Below, one piece after another: positions 20,247 through 30,178 of a DNA stretch of 64,000 bases (the first letter of the stretch is position 1; each line of letters opens with the position of its first letter). Source of the stretch: Methyloversatilis universalis (GTDB lineage: Bacteria; Pseudomonadota; Gammaproteobacteria; Methylococcales; Methylococcaceae); NCBI GenBank assembly GCA_020723665.1, contig DYIL01000005.1, positions 62,001-126,000 of the forward strand. Reading direction: 5' to 3'. The translations under genes and the position numbers were made by a program. A model generated the notes under the pieces. The model was not told the origin of the DNA. It saw only the letters and a program-made list of their open reading frames with translations, and did no database searches.

Positions 20247-21563
20247 ATGCTTTTTTATCTCGCGGGATTCGTTATAAGTTGGGTCGTCCTATCCTTGTTG
20301 GCTTTCCCGTCGATTGGTGTCTTGTTCGCGCTGATGACCCGCCCTGTTGTCGACGCGACTTGGAATCATCCGATCGTCGGCAACTTGAGATGGACTGAAG
20401 TCATCGGTGTAGCCGTACCCGTCGAAATCCTCTTTTTCATGGCACTGCGCGCTAAAGCGAGTCAATCCGTGAAAAGATTGCCGCTTTTGAATATCTGGTA
20501 TCTGAATCTTTCGGCCACGTTCATTTCGTTTTGCCTCATTACGATCGGGCAGGGGCCGATAACCGCGTTTTCTGTGTTCTTCAGACAGATCAACGGATTC
20601 GTCGGATACTATATGGGACAGGCATTTTTTCTGCAGGATAAGAACTTACGTAAATTTCTATTGGCATTGGTTATGGCAGGCCTATTTCCGTTGGCGATGG
20701 GGCTATACCAGTTGGTGACCGGCGCTCAATGGATTCAAGCCGAGACAGAAGGATTAGCGCGGTATGTCGGGCTTTATCACGACGCCTTCACCATACGCTA
20801 TTACATGGAGCAATTAATTTTGGCCGCGGTTTTGTATTCGGCCATTTTCGGACGTCGGCGGGTGTTTCCGAATCTTGCCTTTGCGGTACTTGGTATCTGC
20901 GCCCTTGTCGTGATGTTCCGGGCTTATAGTAAATCGGGAATGCTGACTTTGGCGGTCTGGATGGCGGTATGGTCGATTCTTGGAAGGAAGTTCCTATTCT
21001 TAGGATTCGTTGCGACGGCACTCCTGGCGATCGGTATTTATTATCTGCCGGAGATCTCGGTCCAACTGCAACAATTGTTTCATAAGGAAATCGGAGCAAT
21101 CGAGGGAACTATCGCGTTGGAGCGCACGTTGGCGGGTCGTTGGTACGGATGGAAGGAAGTATGGGAGGCTTGGAAGGAGATCGGGATATTCGGGAAAACG
21201 TTCGGCAGTGGCTTGGTAGGCACCGGAGCCCATAACGATTATTTGATGCTTCTGTTGCACGGCGGCCTATTCGCGGTAGCGAGTTATCTGGCGTTGCTCT
21301 TTACCGTAGGGTACCAACTCGTCGGATATGCGCGTAAAACCAGAACACCGCTAGCCCTTGGAGGGGTGATGGCTTTTTGTATGTGGATGATCGATTCGAT
21401 TGGTTTAGTCCCTAGCGCGTATCCGGGATATCAATGGTTTGTTTGGGGCATCATCGGGATTTGCTTGAGACGAGGTCAGGAAGAGGGCAGGAGACAAAAG
21501 GATAGAGTAGCGAAGGCAGCGGTTCGGGAGCAGCCTTTGGTCGATCTGAAAGGGGCGATCTGA
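20247..21563 (+). CDS. O-antigen ligase/polymerase-family membrane protein (Wzy-like)
   Basis: This 438-residue protein is predicted to cross the membrane about ten times. It has the large loop and C-terminal signature of O-antigen ligase/polymerase proteins (GTGAHNDYLMLLLHGGLFAV, about residues 330-350, containing the His-Asn-Asp region). It begins 4 bp after the previous gene with a good ribosome-binding site (AGAGGATAAAGGG). In this context it most likely polymerises flipped repeat units (Wzy role). A ligase role is less likely, since the cluster also has exosortase-type genes. Confidence 0.75.
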   Translation: MLFYLAGFVISWVVLSLLAFPSIGVLFALMTRPVVDATWNHPIVGNLRWTEVIGVAVPVEILFFMALRAKASQSVKRLPLLNIWYLNLSATFISFCLITIGQGPITAFSVFFRQINGFVGYYMGQAFFLQDKNLRKFLLALVMAGLFPLAMGLYQLVTGAQWIQAETEGLARYVGLYHDAFTIRYYMEQLILAAVLYSAIFGRRRVFPNLAFAVLGICALVVMFRAYSKSGMLTLAVWMAVWSILGRKFLFLGFVATALLAIGIYYLPEISVQLQQLFHKEIGAIEGTIALERTLAGRWYGWKEVWEAWKEIGIFGKTFGSGLVGTGAHNDYLMLLLHGGLFAVASYLALLFTVGYQLVGYARKTRTPLALGGVMAFCMWMIDSIGLVPSAYPGYQWFVWGIIGICLRRGQEEGRRQKDRVAKAAVREQPLVDLKGAI

Positions 21564-21587
21564 AGCAGGGCGATCGAGGGACCGAGC

Positions 21588-22871
21588 ATGAAGGAAAAAG
21601 CCAGGGCTTATCTGAGAGCGCTATTTAGGGGGCCGCTGATCACCATAAGCTGCCAGGGAATCTCCTCCTTGTCGAATTTTCTGACGGGCGTTTTTGTGGC
21701 GAGGAGCGTCGCCGCCACCGATTATGGCGTGTATTCGCTGTTTTATGCCGGGTTGATGGTGCTTTCGGGATTTCAGAACTCCGTGATTCTGGAGCCGCTC
21801 AGAATATACGGCGTCAAAGCGGACAGAAAGGAGACAAGCGCTTATTTTTACAGCCAGTTTCTTCTGCAGTTGATCTTCGGCCTCGTGATGGCCGGCGCCG
21901 CGATGGGCGTACTTCAGGTGATGGCGGTGGCCGGCAAGACTCTGGGCGCGTTTTCATTGTGCCTGTTCTTCTTGCAATTGTCCGATTATTTTCGCGTCGT
22001 CGCATCGACCGAGTTAGCGCTGCGAAGGCTGCTCGTCATCGAGACGGCAGGACATGTCGTGCGCGTCATCGGCCTGATTGGACTGAGCCTCGACGCGTCG
22101 CTCACCGTGGATTCGGCCTTGTATTGCATGGCCTTGGGCGGTGCTACGAGCAGTCTCTTGGCAATCGTCCTCGGCGGTCATCGCAGAGCCGAGAGCGGAA
22201 TAAAAGACATAGTGGAGGCCGGTGCCCAAAACTGGCGATTCGGACGGTGGGTGGTGCTCGAAACGCTTGCTTATTCCTCATCGACCTACCTGTATTTCTT
22301 CCTCGTCGCGGCGATTATCGATCGAGAATCGGCAGGCGCGTTCAACGCATCGCAAACTTTGGTCAACGCTCTGAATGTCATCTTAATGGGTGGGACCGGG
22401 TTTGTGATTCCCATCGCCAGGCGCAAATTGGCGGTCGAAGGTTACGAGGCGTGGCGAAAATGGTTATGGCGGAGCGGTTCAACCATCGTCGGCATCGTAT
22501 CCGTGATTGCGATATCCCTTTCCCTATTTGCGGAACCGGCCTTGGAAAATCTTTTCAAGCCGTTTTTCGCCGAGTATGGATATTTGGTTTGGATACTGTC
22601 GTTCGGGTATGTGCTTCGATCGATCAATAGCGTGCTTCGGGTGGCGTTTCAAACCGCCGAAAAGCCTCAAATCGGATTTGTGTCGAGATTGCTGTCGGCG
22701 ATCGTTACGATCGCGATATCGTATCCGCTGTTGCAGTATTACGGCGTGGCCGGGGCGGCGGTCGGAATAGTGGTGACACAGCTCATTTGGGTTACGGTTT
22801 ATCTCGTTTGTATTTGGCGGGGAGAACTCGGATTCAACAAATTGGGTATGGAGATATGCCAGTCGGGATAA
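21588..22871 (+). CDS. Wzx-type polysaccharide flippase (MOP superfamily)
   Basis: This 427-residue protein has 12 or so hydrophobic segments and the N-terminal pattern of the polysaccharide-transporter branch of the MOP superfamily (ISSLSNFLTGVFVARSV, then TDYGVYSLFYAGLMVLSG). It would move undecaprenyl-linked repeat units across the inner membrane for the adjacent Wzy-like protein. It overlaps the next gene by 16 bp. Confidence 0.78.
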   Translation: MKEKARAYLRALFRGPLITISCQGISSLSNFLTGVFVARSVAATDYGVYSLFYAGLMVLSGFQNSVILEPLRIYGVKADRKETSAYFYSQFLLQLIFGLVMAGAAMGVLQVMAVAGKTLGAFSLCLFFLQLSDYFRVVASTELALRRLLVIETAGHVVRVIGLIGLSLDASLTVDSALYCMALGGATSSLLAIVLGGHRRAESGIKDIVEAGAQNWRFGRWVVLETLAYSSSTYLYFFLVAAIIDRESAGAFNASQTLVNALNVILMGGTGFVIPIARRKLAVEGYEAWRKWLWRSGSTIVGIVSVIAISLSLFAEPALENLFKPFFAEYGYLVWILSFGYVLRSINSVLRVAFQTAEKPQIGFVSRLLSAIVTIAISYPLLQYYGVAGAAVGIVVTQLIWVTVYLVCIWRGELGFNKLGMEICQSG

Positions 22872-24085
22872 GGCATGCCTTGGAAAACAGGATTTCCGTT
22901 GACCGTTCGGGAGAAACGGCGCCCCTTATTGTGATTGTCACGAATCTTCCAACGCCTTATCGAATTCCGTTGTTCAACGTCTTGGATAGGGCGTTGAGCC
23001 GTATCGGATTGTCTTTGCACGTCATTTTCGGCGCAAAATCCGAAGCTAGGCGGAAGTGGAGCGTTCCGCTGCAAGAGTGCGAGTTTTCCTACACGATTTT
23101 GGAGCCGCGCGGCTTTAAACTAGCAGGAGCCGAAAGTGTTTCGTTTTTTTACCCGGGACTGGTCCGGACCCTTTATCGCAAACGGCCGGTCGCGGTAATC
23201 ACCGATGGGTTTTCCGTGGCGACTACGAAGCTTTGGTTGTCGAAACCCCTATTGCAAGCGAAACATTTGATCTGGTCCGGCGCTACCGGCAGGGAAGCGA
23301 ATGCAGGCCATTTGGCGAGAAGAATCCAGAGGCGGGTTTTGATCCGTGCCGCCGATGGCTTTGTGGCCTACGGCAACAGGGCAAAACGTTATTTGATGAA
23401 GCTAGGAGCGCCCGAAAACCGAATCTCGATCGCGACGAACACCGTCGATACCCGGTTTTTCGAGACGGAGTCGGAATTTTGGAGAAAAAAGAAGATAGCG
23501 CCTTCGGATGAAAAGATCTTGTTGTGCGTATCGAATGTGACGCCGGGAAAAAACATCGTAGGCTTGCTGGCGGTAGCCCGGCACTTGGTCGACATGAGAC
23601 AGGATTTCATTCTGAAGATCGTTGGCGACGGGCCTGAGATGGAACACTGCCGGCAACTTGTTTCAAAGTTGGGTTTGGATAAATTCGTTTCCTTCGAGGG
23701 TTATAAACAGAAAGCGGAACTGCCGAAATATCTGGCCGAAAGTCGGTGTCTCGTTTTTCCGACCCACCATGATGTCTGGGGTTTGGTCGTCGTCGAGGCC
23801 ATGGCGGCCGGCGTTCCCTGTTTTGCGTCGCTCAACGCGGGCGTTGCCGGTGATTTGATCAAACACGGCGAAAATGGTTTCGTGGTGGATTTTTCGGATG
23901 CCGAGCGGGTGGCGCGACAAGTCAGTGAGTTCCTCGATAATCCCGCCCTGGGGGCGGATATGGCTATCAAAGCGAGGGAGTATGTGCGGAAGAAGGCAAA
24001 TCTCGACATTTGCGCACAAGGATTCGTTCGGGCGTTGAAACTGGCGGGTGCCGACAAATACCAGGACATATCGGGAAACATCTGA
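22856..24085 (+). CDS. GT4-family glycosyltransferase
   Basis: This GT-B-fold transferase has 409 residues from the ATG at 22856. An upstream frame opening at 22787 lies inside the flippase gene and is not family-like. The N-terminal acceptor domain starts at VIVTNLPTPYRIPLF. The donor-binding half has LLCVSNVTPGKNI and the EX7E-type region VFPTHHDVWGLVVVEAMAAG. It probably adds one sugar of the repeat unit at the inner membrane. A 550-bp hairpin element separates it from the next transferase. Confidence 0.82.
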   Translation: MPVGIRHALENRISVDRSGETAPLIVIVTNLPTPYRIPLFNVLDRALSRIGLSLHVIFGAKSEARRKWSVPLQECEFSYTILEPRGFKLAGAESVSFFYPGLVRTLYRKRPVAVITDGFSVATTKLWLSKPLLQAKHLIWSGATGREANAGHLARRIQRRVLIRAADGFVAYGNRAKRYLMKLGAPENRISIATNTVDTRFFETESEFWRKKKIAPSDEKILLCVSNVTPGKNIVGLLAVARHLVDMRQDFILKIVGDGPEMEHCRQLVSKLGLDKFVSFEGYKQKAELPKYLAESRCLVFPTHHDVWGLVVVEAMAAGVPCFASLNAGVAGDLIKHGENGFVVDFSDAERVARQVSEFLDNPALGADMAIKAREYVRKKANLDICAQGFVRALKLAGADKYQDISGNI

Positions 24086-24141
24086 TTGGCATTTGCGGCG
24101 TAGGGGCGAGTGAATTCACCTTACCTGTATAGGAACACGTT

Positions 24142-24691
24142 CTAGAGCGTTTTCATCGCTGATGTACGGTCGAAAAGGAAGCTGCCTTCGGCAGCGGAGG
24201 AGTTTGAAACGGGTCTCGTCCCGCGGGCGAGTGACTTTTGAAACCCCGTCCCCGGGGTTTGCCCTTCGGGCCAGCCGTTGGCTGTCCAAACCGACAACGT
24301 CCTTCCTTGGACGTTGCCTTTCGGGCGAACGTTGTTCGTCCCATTCCGCTTCCGGCGGAATGGTCGCTCTCGGCGAGTTTGTCTTTGCGTGCCCAAAGAC
24401 GAATTTGTCGGGAACACATTTGGACGCGCGGAGCGCGCCCGCAAAAGTTTGCGCTAGGACAGGCGCAAATCCAAAGTAACCCTAAAGAAAGGGCACCCGG
24501 ATGGCGCGCTGATCCTTGCGCGTCGCCGGCTTACGCCGGGGGCGACAGAAGGCACGTCCTCGTGCCTTCTGTCGCCGCACGCGATCCCTCGCGTGCCCCT
24601 CTGGGCAATTCCGGCTCCAGCCGGCGATGCTCGGGCGCGCCATACGGGACGATTCGGCAATGCCGTAGAGCTGATTAGGAAAATGCTCTAG
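24142..24691. mobile_element. Hairpin-array element with 13-bp inverted termini
   Basis: The 24086-24730 intergenic region contains this 550-bp element. It is bounded by CTAGAGCGTTTTC (24142-24154) and GAAAATGCTCTAG (24679-24691), which match 12 of 13 after inversion; the outer CTAG may be a target duplication. Inside is an almost continuous row of separate perfect or near-perfect hairpins: GCTGCC-TTC-GGCAGC, AAACCCC-GTCC-CCGGGGTTT, CAACGTCC-N6-GGACGTTG, CATTCCGC-TTCCG-GCGGAATG, TTTGCGC-N8-GCGCAAA. The strongest is a 15-bp stem at 24542-24575 with loop TCCT. There is no convincing coding frame. It interrupts the polysaccharide cluster between two glycosyltransferase genes. Confidence 0.7.
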
Positions 24692-24730
24692 GGATCGTCT
24701 CGACCCATTCCAGGGAACAGGGAGCCACGG

Positions 24731-25909
24731 ATGGAGGAGAGGAAAAAAGTCCTGGTAATCGGTCCGTTGCCGCCGCCTTTCGCGGGGCCGGAGATGGTGA
24801 CTCGCGCCATCGTCGAATCGGACGCGCTCAGGCGACGCTTCGAGATCGCGCACATCAACACGACCGTACGCCCCTCAAATAGGGACAAGGGGCACCTAGA
24901 CGGGAGGATGGTGTGCGCGTATGCGTCGTATCTGGCTCGGTTGGGTCGGCACCTCATCCGGCAAAAGCCCGACTGCATCCTGTATCTGCCGACCTCGGCC
25001 ACTTTGAAGGGCTGGGTTCGCGACGGTTCCACACTGCTTTTCGCTTCGCTGCGCGGCTGCAAGACCGTGATTCTGTTTCAGGGCGGGCATTTCCGCTTTT
25101 TCTACGAGCGTCTTCCCAAACCGGCGCGCATGGTGGTCCGGCGATTGCTGCGGGGCTGCGATAGGGTGTTGGTGCAAGGCGCCGGGCTACGGAAGCAGTT
25201 CGACGGGATCGTTTCGGCCGAGCGAATCGACGTTCAGCACAACCTGGTTCCGTGGGCGTTCTACCGACACTTCGAGGACCGCCGTTTCGACCAGGGAAGC
25301 GGTCCTTTGAACGTCTTGTTCGTGGGTCATCTGTCGACCGCGAAAGGCTATTGCGACCTGATCCGGGTGATTCCGGATATCGCCCGCGAAACGAACGCGC
25401 GGTTTCGACTCATGGGTACCCGGAAGACAGCGGAACGCAACGTGTTTTTCGATCAGGCGACGGGCAGGCGCATCGAACGTTTCGACCCGGATGCCCTGTA
25501 CCGAACCTACATCGCCGAAAGAGGATTGGACACAGTGGTCGAGTACGTGGGGGACCGCGTTTTCGGCGCGCGGAAACTCGAGATCTTTGCGGAGGCGGAT
25601 GTGTTCGTGCTTCCCAGTTATTCGGAAGGGTTTTCCACCGCGATACTGGAAGCGATGGCGGCGGGTCTTCCCATGGTCGTCACGCGGGTGGGCGTGGTGC
25701 CGGAAATCCTGAAAGATGGCGAGCATGCTTTCTTGATCGATCCCGGCGATCTCGACGGCCTTCGCGAATGCCTGCTTCGGCTGCTTCGGGACGCCGATTT
25801 GCGAAAGCGCATGGGCGAGCGAAACCGAAATCTTTGCGGAAAAGAATTCATCGAAGGGATCGTCATCGATCGGCTCGGGTCTCATTTGAATAAGGTGCTG
25901 TCGGAATAA
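24731..25909 (+). CDS. GT4-family glycosyltransferase
   Basis: This is a 392-residue GT-B transferase. The N-terminal GPLPPPFAGPEMVTRAI is the usual GT4 glycine-rich loop. The C-terminal half carries LNVLFVGHLSTAKGYCDLI and the EX7E region SEGFSTAILEAMAAG. The start codon lies 39 bp beyond the hairpin element, so that element now forms the upstream leader. It likely adds another sugar of the polysaccharide repeat unit. Confidence 0.85.
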   Translation: MEERKKVLVIGPLPPPFAGPEMVTRAIVESDALRRRFEIAHINTTVRPSNRDKGHLDGRMVCAYASYLARLGRHLIRQKPDCILYLPTSATLKGWVRDGSTLLFASLRGCKTVILFQGGHFRFFYERLPKPARMVVRRLLRGCDRVLVQGAGLRKQFDGIVSAERIDVQHNLVPWAFYRHFEDRRFDQGSGPLNVLFVGHLSTAKGYCDLIRVIPDIARETNARFRLMGTRKTAERNVFFDQATGRRIERFDPDALYRTYIAERGLDTVVEYVGDRVFGARKLEIFAEADVFVLPSYSEGFSTAILEAMAAGLPMVVTRVGVVPEILKDGEHAFLIDPGDLDGLRECLLRLLRDADLRKRMGERNRNLCGKEFIEGIVIDRLGSHLNKVLSE

Positions 25910-25952
25910 ATTCCGGCGAGCGCCGCCGATTCCAAGGCGAGCGGAAACGGGA

Positions 25953-28199
25953 ATGAAGCAGCTGACGCAGAAACTGAAGGACGGGGTCGTGAGCGTCATC
26001 GAGGCGCCGCCGCCGCGCCTCGCGCCGGGCATGGTGCTGGTCCGCAACCATTTCTCGCTGATCAGCGCCGGTACCGAGGGCGGCACGGTGAGCGCCGCGC
26101 GCAAGAGCCTCATCGGCAAGGCCAGGGAACGGCCCCAGCAAGTGCGGCGAGTTCTCGAAATCTTCAAGCAGCAAGGGCTGACGCAGACTTACCGGGCGGT
26201 GATGAAGAAGCTCGATGCCTATTCACCCCTGGGCTACAGCAGCGCCGGAGAAGTCGTGGAAGCAGGCTCCAAGGTCCTGGGGTTTTCGGTGGGCGATCTC
26301 GTCGCCTGCGCCGGCACCGGCTACGCCAATCATGCGGAGATCGTGGCGGTTCCCGCCCGTCTGTGCGTGAAGCTGCCGGCAGGGGCCGATCTCAGTCTCG
26401 CGGCTTACAACACGCTCGGAGCGATCGCGCTCCAGGGTATACGTCAGGCCGATCTTCGCCTCGGCGAGACCTGCGTCGTCATCGGGTTGGGCCTTTTGGG
26501 CCAACTCACCGGGCTCATGTTGAGGGCGTCCGGAATCAAGGTGGTAGGACTGGATATCAACCCTCGGATCGTGGACGTCGCGGCCAGGCATTGCGCGGAT
26601 CTCGCGTGCCATAGCGAGACACCGGGACTTTCGGAGATCGTCGCCGAGTTCACGGACGGCGTCGGCGCCGACGCCGTCATCATCACCGCCGCCACGCACA
26701 GCCTTCAGCCGATCAATCTCGCTGGACAATTGTTGAGAACGCGCGGCACCGTGGTGATCGTCGGGGCAGTGCCGACCGGATTCGATCGGGAGCCGCACTT
26801 TTACCGAAAGGAACTCGCGCTCAAGATGTCCTGCTCCTATGGTCCCGGGCGTTACGACCCGAATTACGAGGAGAAAGGGCTGGACTACCCGGTGGGCTAC
26901 GTGAGATGGACCGAAAACCGCAATATGCAGGTCTTTCAATCGCTCGTTCATTCCGGCCGCATCGATCTGTCCTATCTGACCACTCATCGCTTTAGGTTGG
27001 ACGAAGCGCCGGCCGCTTACGATCTGATCCTGAACCGAAACGAAGACGTTCTCGGCATTCTGCTGGAATACGAGGCGGCCGGCGCCCAGGCGAAACGGCG
27101 CGTAGATATGCCACCACCCAAGCCCCGAAAGGACGAGCCGGCGGGCAGGGGTGTTTCCTTCATCGGCGCGGGGAGTTATGCGATGAGCCATCTCTTGCCG
27201 AACGTCGCGGGCTGCGCCGGTGTGTCGCTGGCGGGCGTGGTGACGTCCACCGGAACCAGTTCGCGGACGGTGGCGGAAAAGTTCGGCTTTCGTTTCTGCT
27301 CGGCGGACGAAAGGGACGTTCTGGAGGATGAAGCGACGGATACGGTGTTTATCGCCACTCGCCACGACAGCCATGCCGAGTTCGTGCTCAAGGCGCTGGA
27401 AAAAGGCAAGCACGTGTTCGTCGAAAAGCCGCTTTGCCTGACGCCGGACGAGCGCGATGCGATTCGGGCGGCCTACGAACGGGCGCGGCTGCAGCCGTCG
27501 GCGCCTTTGCTCATGGTAGGCTTCAACCGGCGTTATGCACCGCTCGCGATCAGGCTGAAAGAGACGCTGGGAGCGGGACCCATGTGCCTGATGTACCGGG
27601 TCAACGTCGGACCGATTCCACCCGATAGCTGGATCCAGGATGCTGAGTTCGGCGGCGGACGGATCGTCGGGGAGGTCTGCCATTTCGTGGACCTGATGAT
27701 CTATCTGACCGAATCCCCGCCGGAAAGCGTTTACGCGGCGGCGATGGCGGACCCCGCGAGAACCGAGGACACGCTCGCCATCACGCTGTCTTTCGCCGAC
27801 GGTTCGGTGGGTACGATTCTCTATTGCGCTAACGGGGCCAAGAGCCTGGCCAAGGAATATCTGGAGGCCTATCGCGCCGGGATCGCCGGAATCCTGCGCG
27901 ACTTCAGGGAGCTGGAAATCCATGGCCGAGGCAGGCCGAAACGCGAACGGCTGCTCAATCAGGACAAGGGGCAGAAAGAGATGGTCCGCCAGTTCGTCTC
28001 CGCAAGCCTGGGTCGGGGCGGCCGGGTGATCCCGTTCGCGGACATTCTGGCGAGTACCGACGCGACCTTTGCCGTCAAGGAGTCGCTCAGGACGCGGAGC
28101 GCGGTGCGGGTAGACGGCCTTCGCGTTGTTGCTCCAGAGCGTGAGCCCTTGTTTCCGGATTTGTCACAACCCGCGGAAAGGAAGTCCGATTCCGCATGA
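25953..28199 (+). CDS. Fused zinc-type alcohol dehydrogenase / Gfo-Idh-MocA oxidoreductase
   Basis: This 748-residue protein has two complete dinucleotide-binding modules. Residues about 1-370 form a medium-chain dehydrogenase with the Rossmann loop VVIGLGLLGQLTGL. Residues about 395-740 form a Gfo/Idh/MocA oxidoreductase with GVSFIGAGSYAMSHLL and the EKPLC motif (GKHVFVEKPLCL). Such fusions occur in polysaccharide clusters next to a heparinase-type lyase, as here, and are thought to act on a sugar or uronate moiety. The stop codon overlaps the next gene's start (ATGA), indicating coupled translation. The actual reaction is unknown. Confidence 0.83.
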   Translation: MKQLTQKLKDGVVSVIEAPPPRLAPGMVLVRNHFSLISAGTEGGTVSAARKSLIGKARERPQQVRRVLEIFKQQGLTQTYRAVMKKLDAYSPLGYSSAGEVVEAGSKVLGFSVGDLVACAGTGYANHAEIVAVPARLCVKLPAGADLSLAAYNTLGAIALQGIRQADLRLGETCVVIGLGLLGQLTGLMLRASGIKVVGLDINPRIVDVAARHCADLACHSETPGLSEIVAEFTDGVGADAVIITAATHSLQPINLAGQLLRTRGTVVIVGAVPTGFDREPHFYRKELALKMSCSYGPGRYDPNYEEKGLDYPVGYVRWTENRNMQVFQSLVHSGRIDLSYLTTHRFRLDEAPAAYDLILNRNEDVLGILLEYEAAGAQAKRRVDMPPPKPRKDEPAGRGVSFIGAGSYAMSHLLPNVAGCAGVSLAGVVTSTGTSSRTVAEKFGFRFCSADERDVLEDEATDTVFIATRHDSHAEFVLKALEKGKHVFVEKPLCLTPDERDAIRAAYERARLQPSAPLLMVGFNRRYAPLAIRLKETLGAGPMCLMYRVNVGPIPPDSWIQDAEFGGGRIVGEVCHFVDLMIYLTESPPESVYAAAMADPARTEDTLAITLSFADGSVGTILYCANGAKSLAKEYLEAYRAGIAGILRDFRELEIHGRGRPKRERLLNQDKGQKEMVRQFVSASLGRGGRVIPFADILASTDATFAVKESLRTRSAVRVDGLRVVAPEREPLFPDLSQPAERKSDSA

Positions 28200-30178
28200 G
28201 CGCTAGGGCTTACGACAAGGTCCGTTGGTACGTCAAACGCTTGAGCGTCATGAGCGGAGCGGAACTCGGCCATCGCTTGAAGGAATGGCGCCGCCTGAGA
28301 AACATGGCCCAAGCCTACCGGCAGGGTATGTCCCACTCGCTTCCGCTACAACCGGCGCAGGTCGGTTTTTGTCGTTCACCGACGCATCTGTTGCCGGAAC
28401 TCGTTTGGGCGTTCGATCCGGACGCTACCGCCAATGAGGCGCTGCTCGCGGGCCACTGGCCGGCGCTCGGTTTCCCTTGGCGCTGGAACGGCGATGCCGC
28501 TTGGCATCGCGCACCGGACACGGGAAAGGCGTGGCCCCGGATTTTCTTCGGCGATATCGCTTATCGGGAAGGCAATCCCTACGGCGACGCCCGCGTGGTC
28601 TGGGAGTCCTCCCGGTTGCAGCAGCTCGTGAGTCTCGCGTTGCTGGCGCTACGGGATGAAACCCATACCGAACGGGCGCTGGCCGTTCTGGAGACGATGC
28701 TGGATTCCTGGGTGCGGGCCAATCCGCCCTTGACCGGAATCCACTACGTCTCGGCCATGGAGTGCGCGCTGCGCCTGATCGCCGCGTGTCACGCGCTGGA
28801 CCTTGCAAGAAATCGCCTGCGCTCCCCGGAACCGACCTGGCGAAATCTTCTGAGGCTCGTTTTTTCCCACGCCTCCCTGATTGCGCAAAGGCCGTCGCTC
28901 CATTCCTCGGCCGGGAATCACAGCATCGCGGAAGCCGTGGGGCTGGTTTATGCCGGAATCTTGTTCCCGGAACATGGGGATGCGGCGCGATGGCTGGCGC
29001 AGGGACTCAGGATCATGCAAAAGGAAGCCCAGCGGCAAGTGCTGCCGGACGGGGGAGGGATCGAGCAGTCCTTTTGGTATCAGCTTTTCGTCGTCGATCT
29101 GCTCGGCCTGGCGCAAGCGCTGCTCGAACACCATCGGCATCCGGTGCCGCGCGTTCTGTCGGACGCCGTCCGCCGAGGCCGCCGTTTCCTGAGCGCCATG
29201 GCGGACGCTCCCGAGACCTTGCCCCGCGTGGGGGATGGCGACGACGGTTACGCGCTGTCTCCTCATCTTCGCATCAGCTGGAACGAGCCGGCCCCCGCGG
29301 AAAACCCGGTGGTCTTTCCGGATGCTGGATATACGCTCGTCAGGGGACAGGGCCGACGGCCGGTCCGATTGGTCTTCGACCATGGCCCCCTCGGCATGCC
29401 GCCGGCCTGTGGGCATGGCCACGCCGATGCCTTGTCGCTGCATGTGACGGTCGGTGGGCGCGAGCTTCTGATCGATCCCAACACATATACCTACACCGGC
29501 GATCCTGCCTGGCGGCGCTGGTTCCGGAGCACGGCCGCCCACAACACGGTGCGCGTCGACGGCGGGGATCAGGCGAGACAGGAAACGGCGTTCCAATGGT
29601 CGCATGCCCCCCGAGCCTTGCTGGTCGCCGTTCGTCGCGATGACTGCGGGAGAACTTTGCTGTTGGCGCGGCATGACGGTTATCGCCGCAGAGGCGTCAT
29701 CCACTGGCGGGCGGTGGCTTTCGACGGGGCGGACCATCTGCTGGTCTTGGATTTTCTCGCGGGGGAGGGGTATCACCTCGCTGAACTGTTCTGGCATCTC
29801 GGCGCGGATGCCGAGCCCGCCGCAGCGGGATTCATCCTGTGCGATGGCGACATGGTGGCTAGTCTGGAGGTTGCAGGAGGCGCCGCGAGTCTGCACAGCG
29901 GCGAAACGGCGCCCGTGCTCGGCTGGCGCTCTCCCCGCTACGGCGTCCGAGTGCCGGCGAACGCCATACGGGTCCGTTATGCCGGCCGGTTCCCCCACCA
30001 ATTTCGGACCGCGTTCTCGTTCAACGGTGCCGATCGCGAAGCCATCACCGCTTTGGAAGCGTTTCTGGATCGCGAGATGGCTCATTACAGGGAAGGAAGG
30101 TTATGGACAATCCAAGAATCGAAATTTTCGGCGTACCCGTGGATGCGGTCGATTTCCCCAGGGCGCTCGAGACCGTAG
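28196..30178 (+). CDS. Heparinase II/III-family polysaccharide lyase-like protein
   Basis: This 660-residue protein has an N-terminal alpha/alpha-toroid region (residues about 60-330, with SLHSSAGNHSIAEAVGL carrying the Asn-His active-site pair). Its C-terminal beta-sandwich contains the GHGHADALSLHVTVGG motif and STAAHNTVRVDGGDQ typical of heparinase II/III and alginate lyase relatives. No signal peptide is evident, as is common for cluster-linked members. The last 25 codons overlap the wecG-type gene by 76 bp, so either the C-terminus is a genuine overlap or the original stop has been lost. Confidence 0.82.
   Translation: MSARAYDKVRWYVKRLSVMSGAELGHRLKEWRRLRNMAQAYRQGMSHSLPLQPAQVGFCRSPTHLLPELVWAFDPDATANEALLAGHWPALGFPWRWNGDAAWHRAPDTGKAWPRIFFGDIAYREGNPYGDARVVWESSRLQQLVSLALLALRDETHTERALAVLETMLDSWVRANPPLTGIHYVSAMECALRLIAACHALDLARNRLRSPEPTWRNLLRLVFSHASLIAQRPSLHSSAGNHSIAEAVGLVYAGILFPEHGDAARWLAQGLRIMQKEAQRQVLPDGGGIEQSFWYQLFVVDLLGLAQALLEHHRHPVPRVLSDAVRRGRRFLSAMADAPETLPRVGDGDDGYALSPHLRISWNEPAPAENPVVFPDAGYTLVRGQGRRPVRLVFDHGPLGMPPACGHGHADALSLHVTVGGRELLIDPNTYTYTGDPAWRRWFRSTAAHNTVRVDGGDQARQETAFQWSHAPRALLVAVRRDDCGRTLLLARHDGYRRRGVIHWRAVAFDGADHLLVLDFLAGEGYHLAELFWHLGADAEPAAAGFILCDGDMVASLEVAGGAASLHSGETAPVLGWRSPRYGVRVPANAIRVRYAGRFPHQFRTAFSFNGADREAITALEAFLDREMAHYREGRLWTIQESKFSAYPWMRSISPGRSRP

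Noticed and set aside
24162-24678. Small open frames inside the hairpin array
   Set aside because: They translate hairpin arms and change frame between stems; similar repeats are known to produce false small-protein annotations.
26223-30085. Long minus-strand frames opposite the fused dehydrogenase and the heparinase-type gene
   Set aside because: Shadows of confidently identified plus-strand genes.
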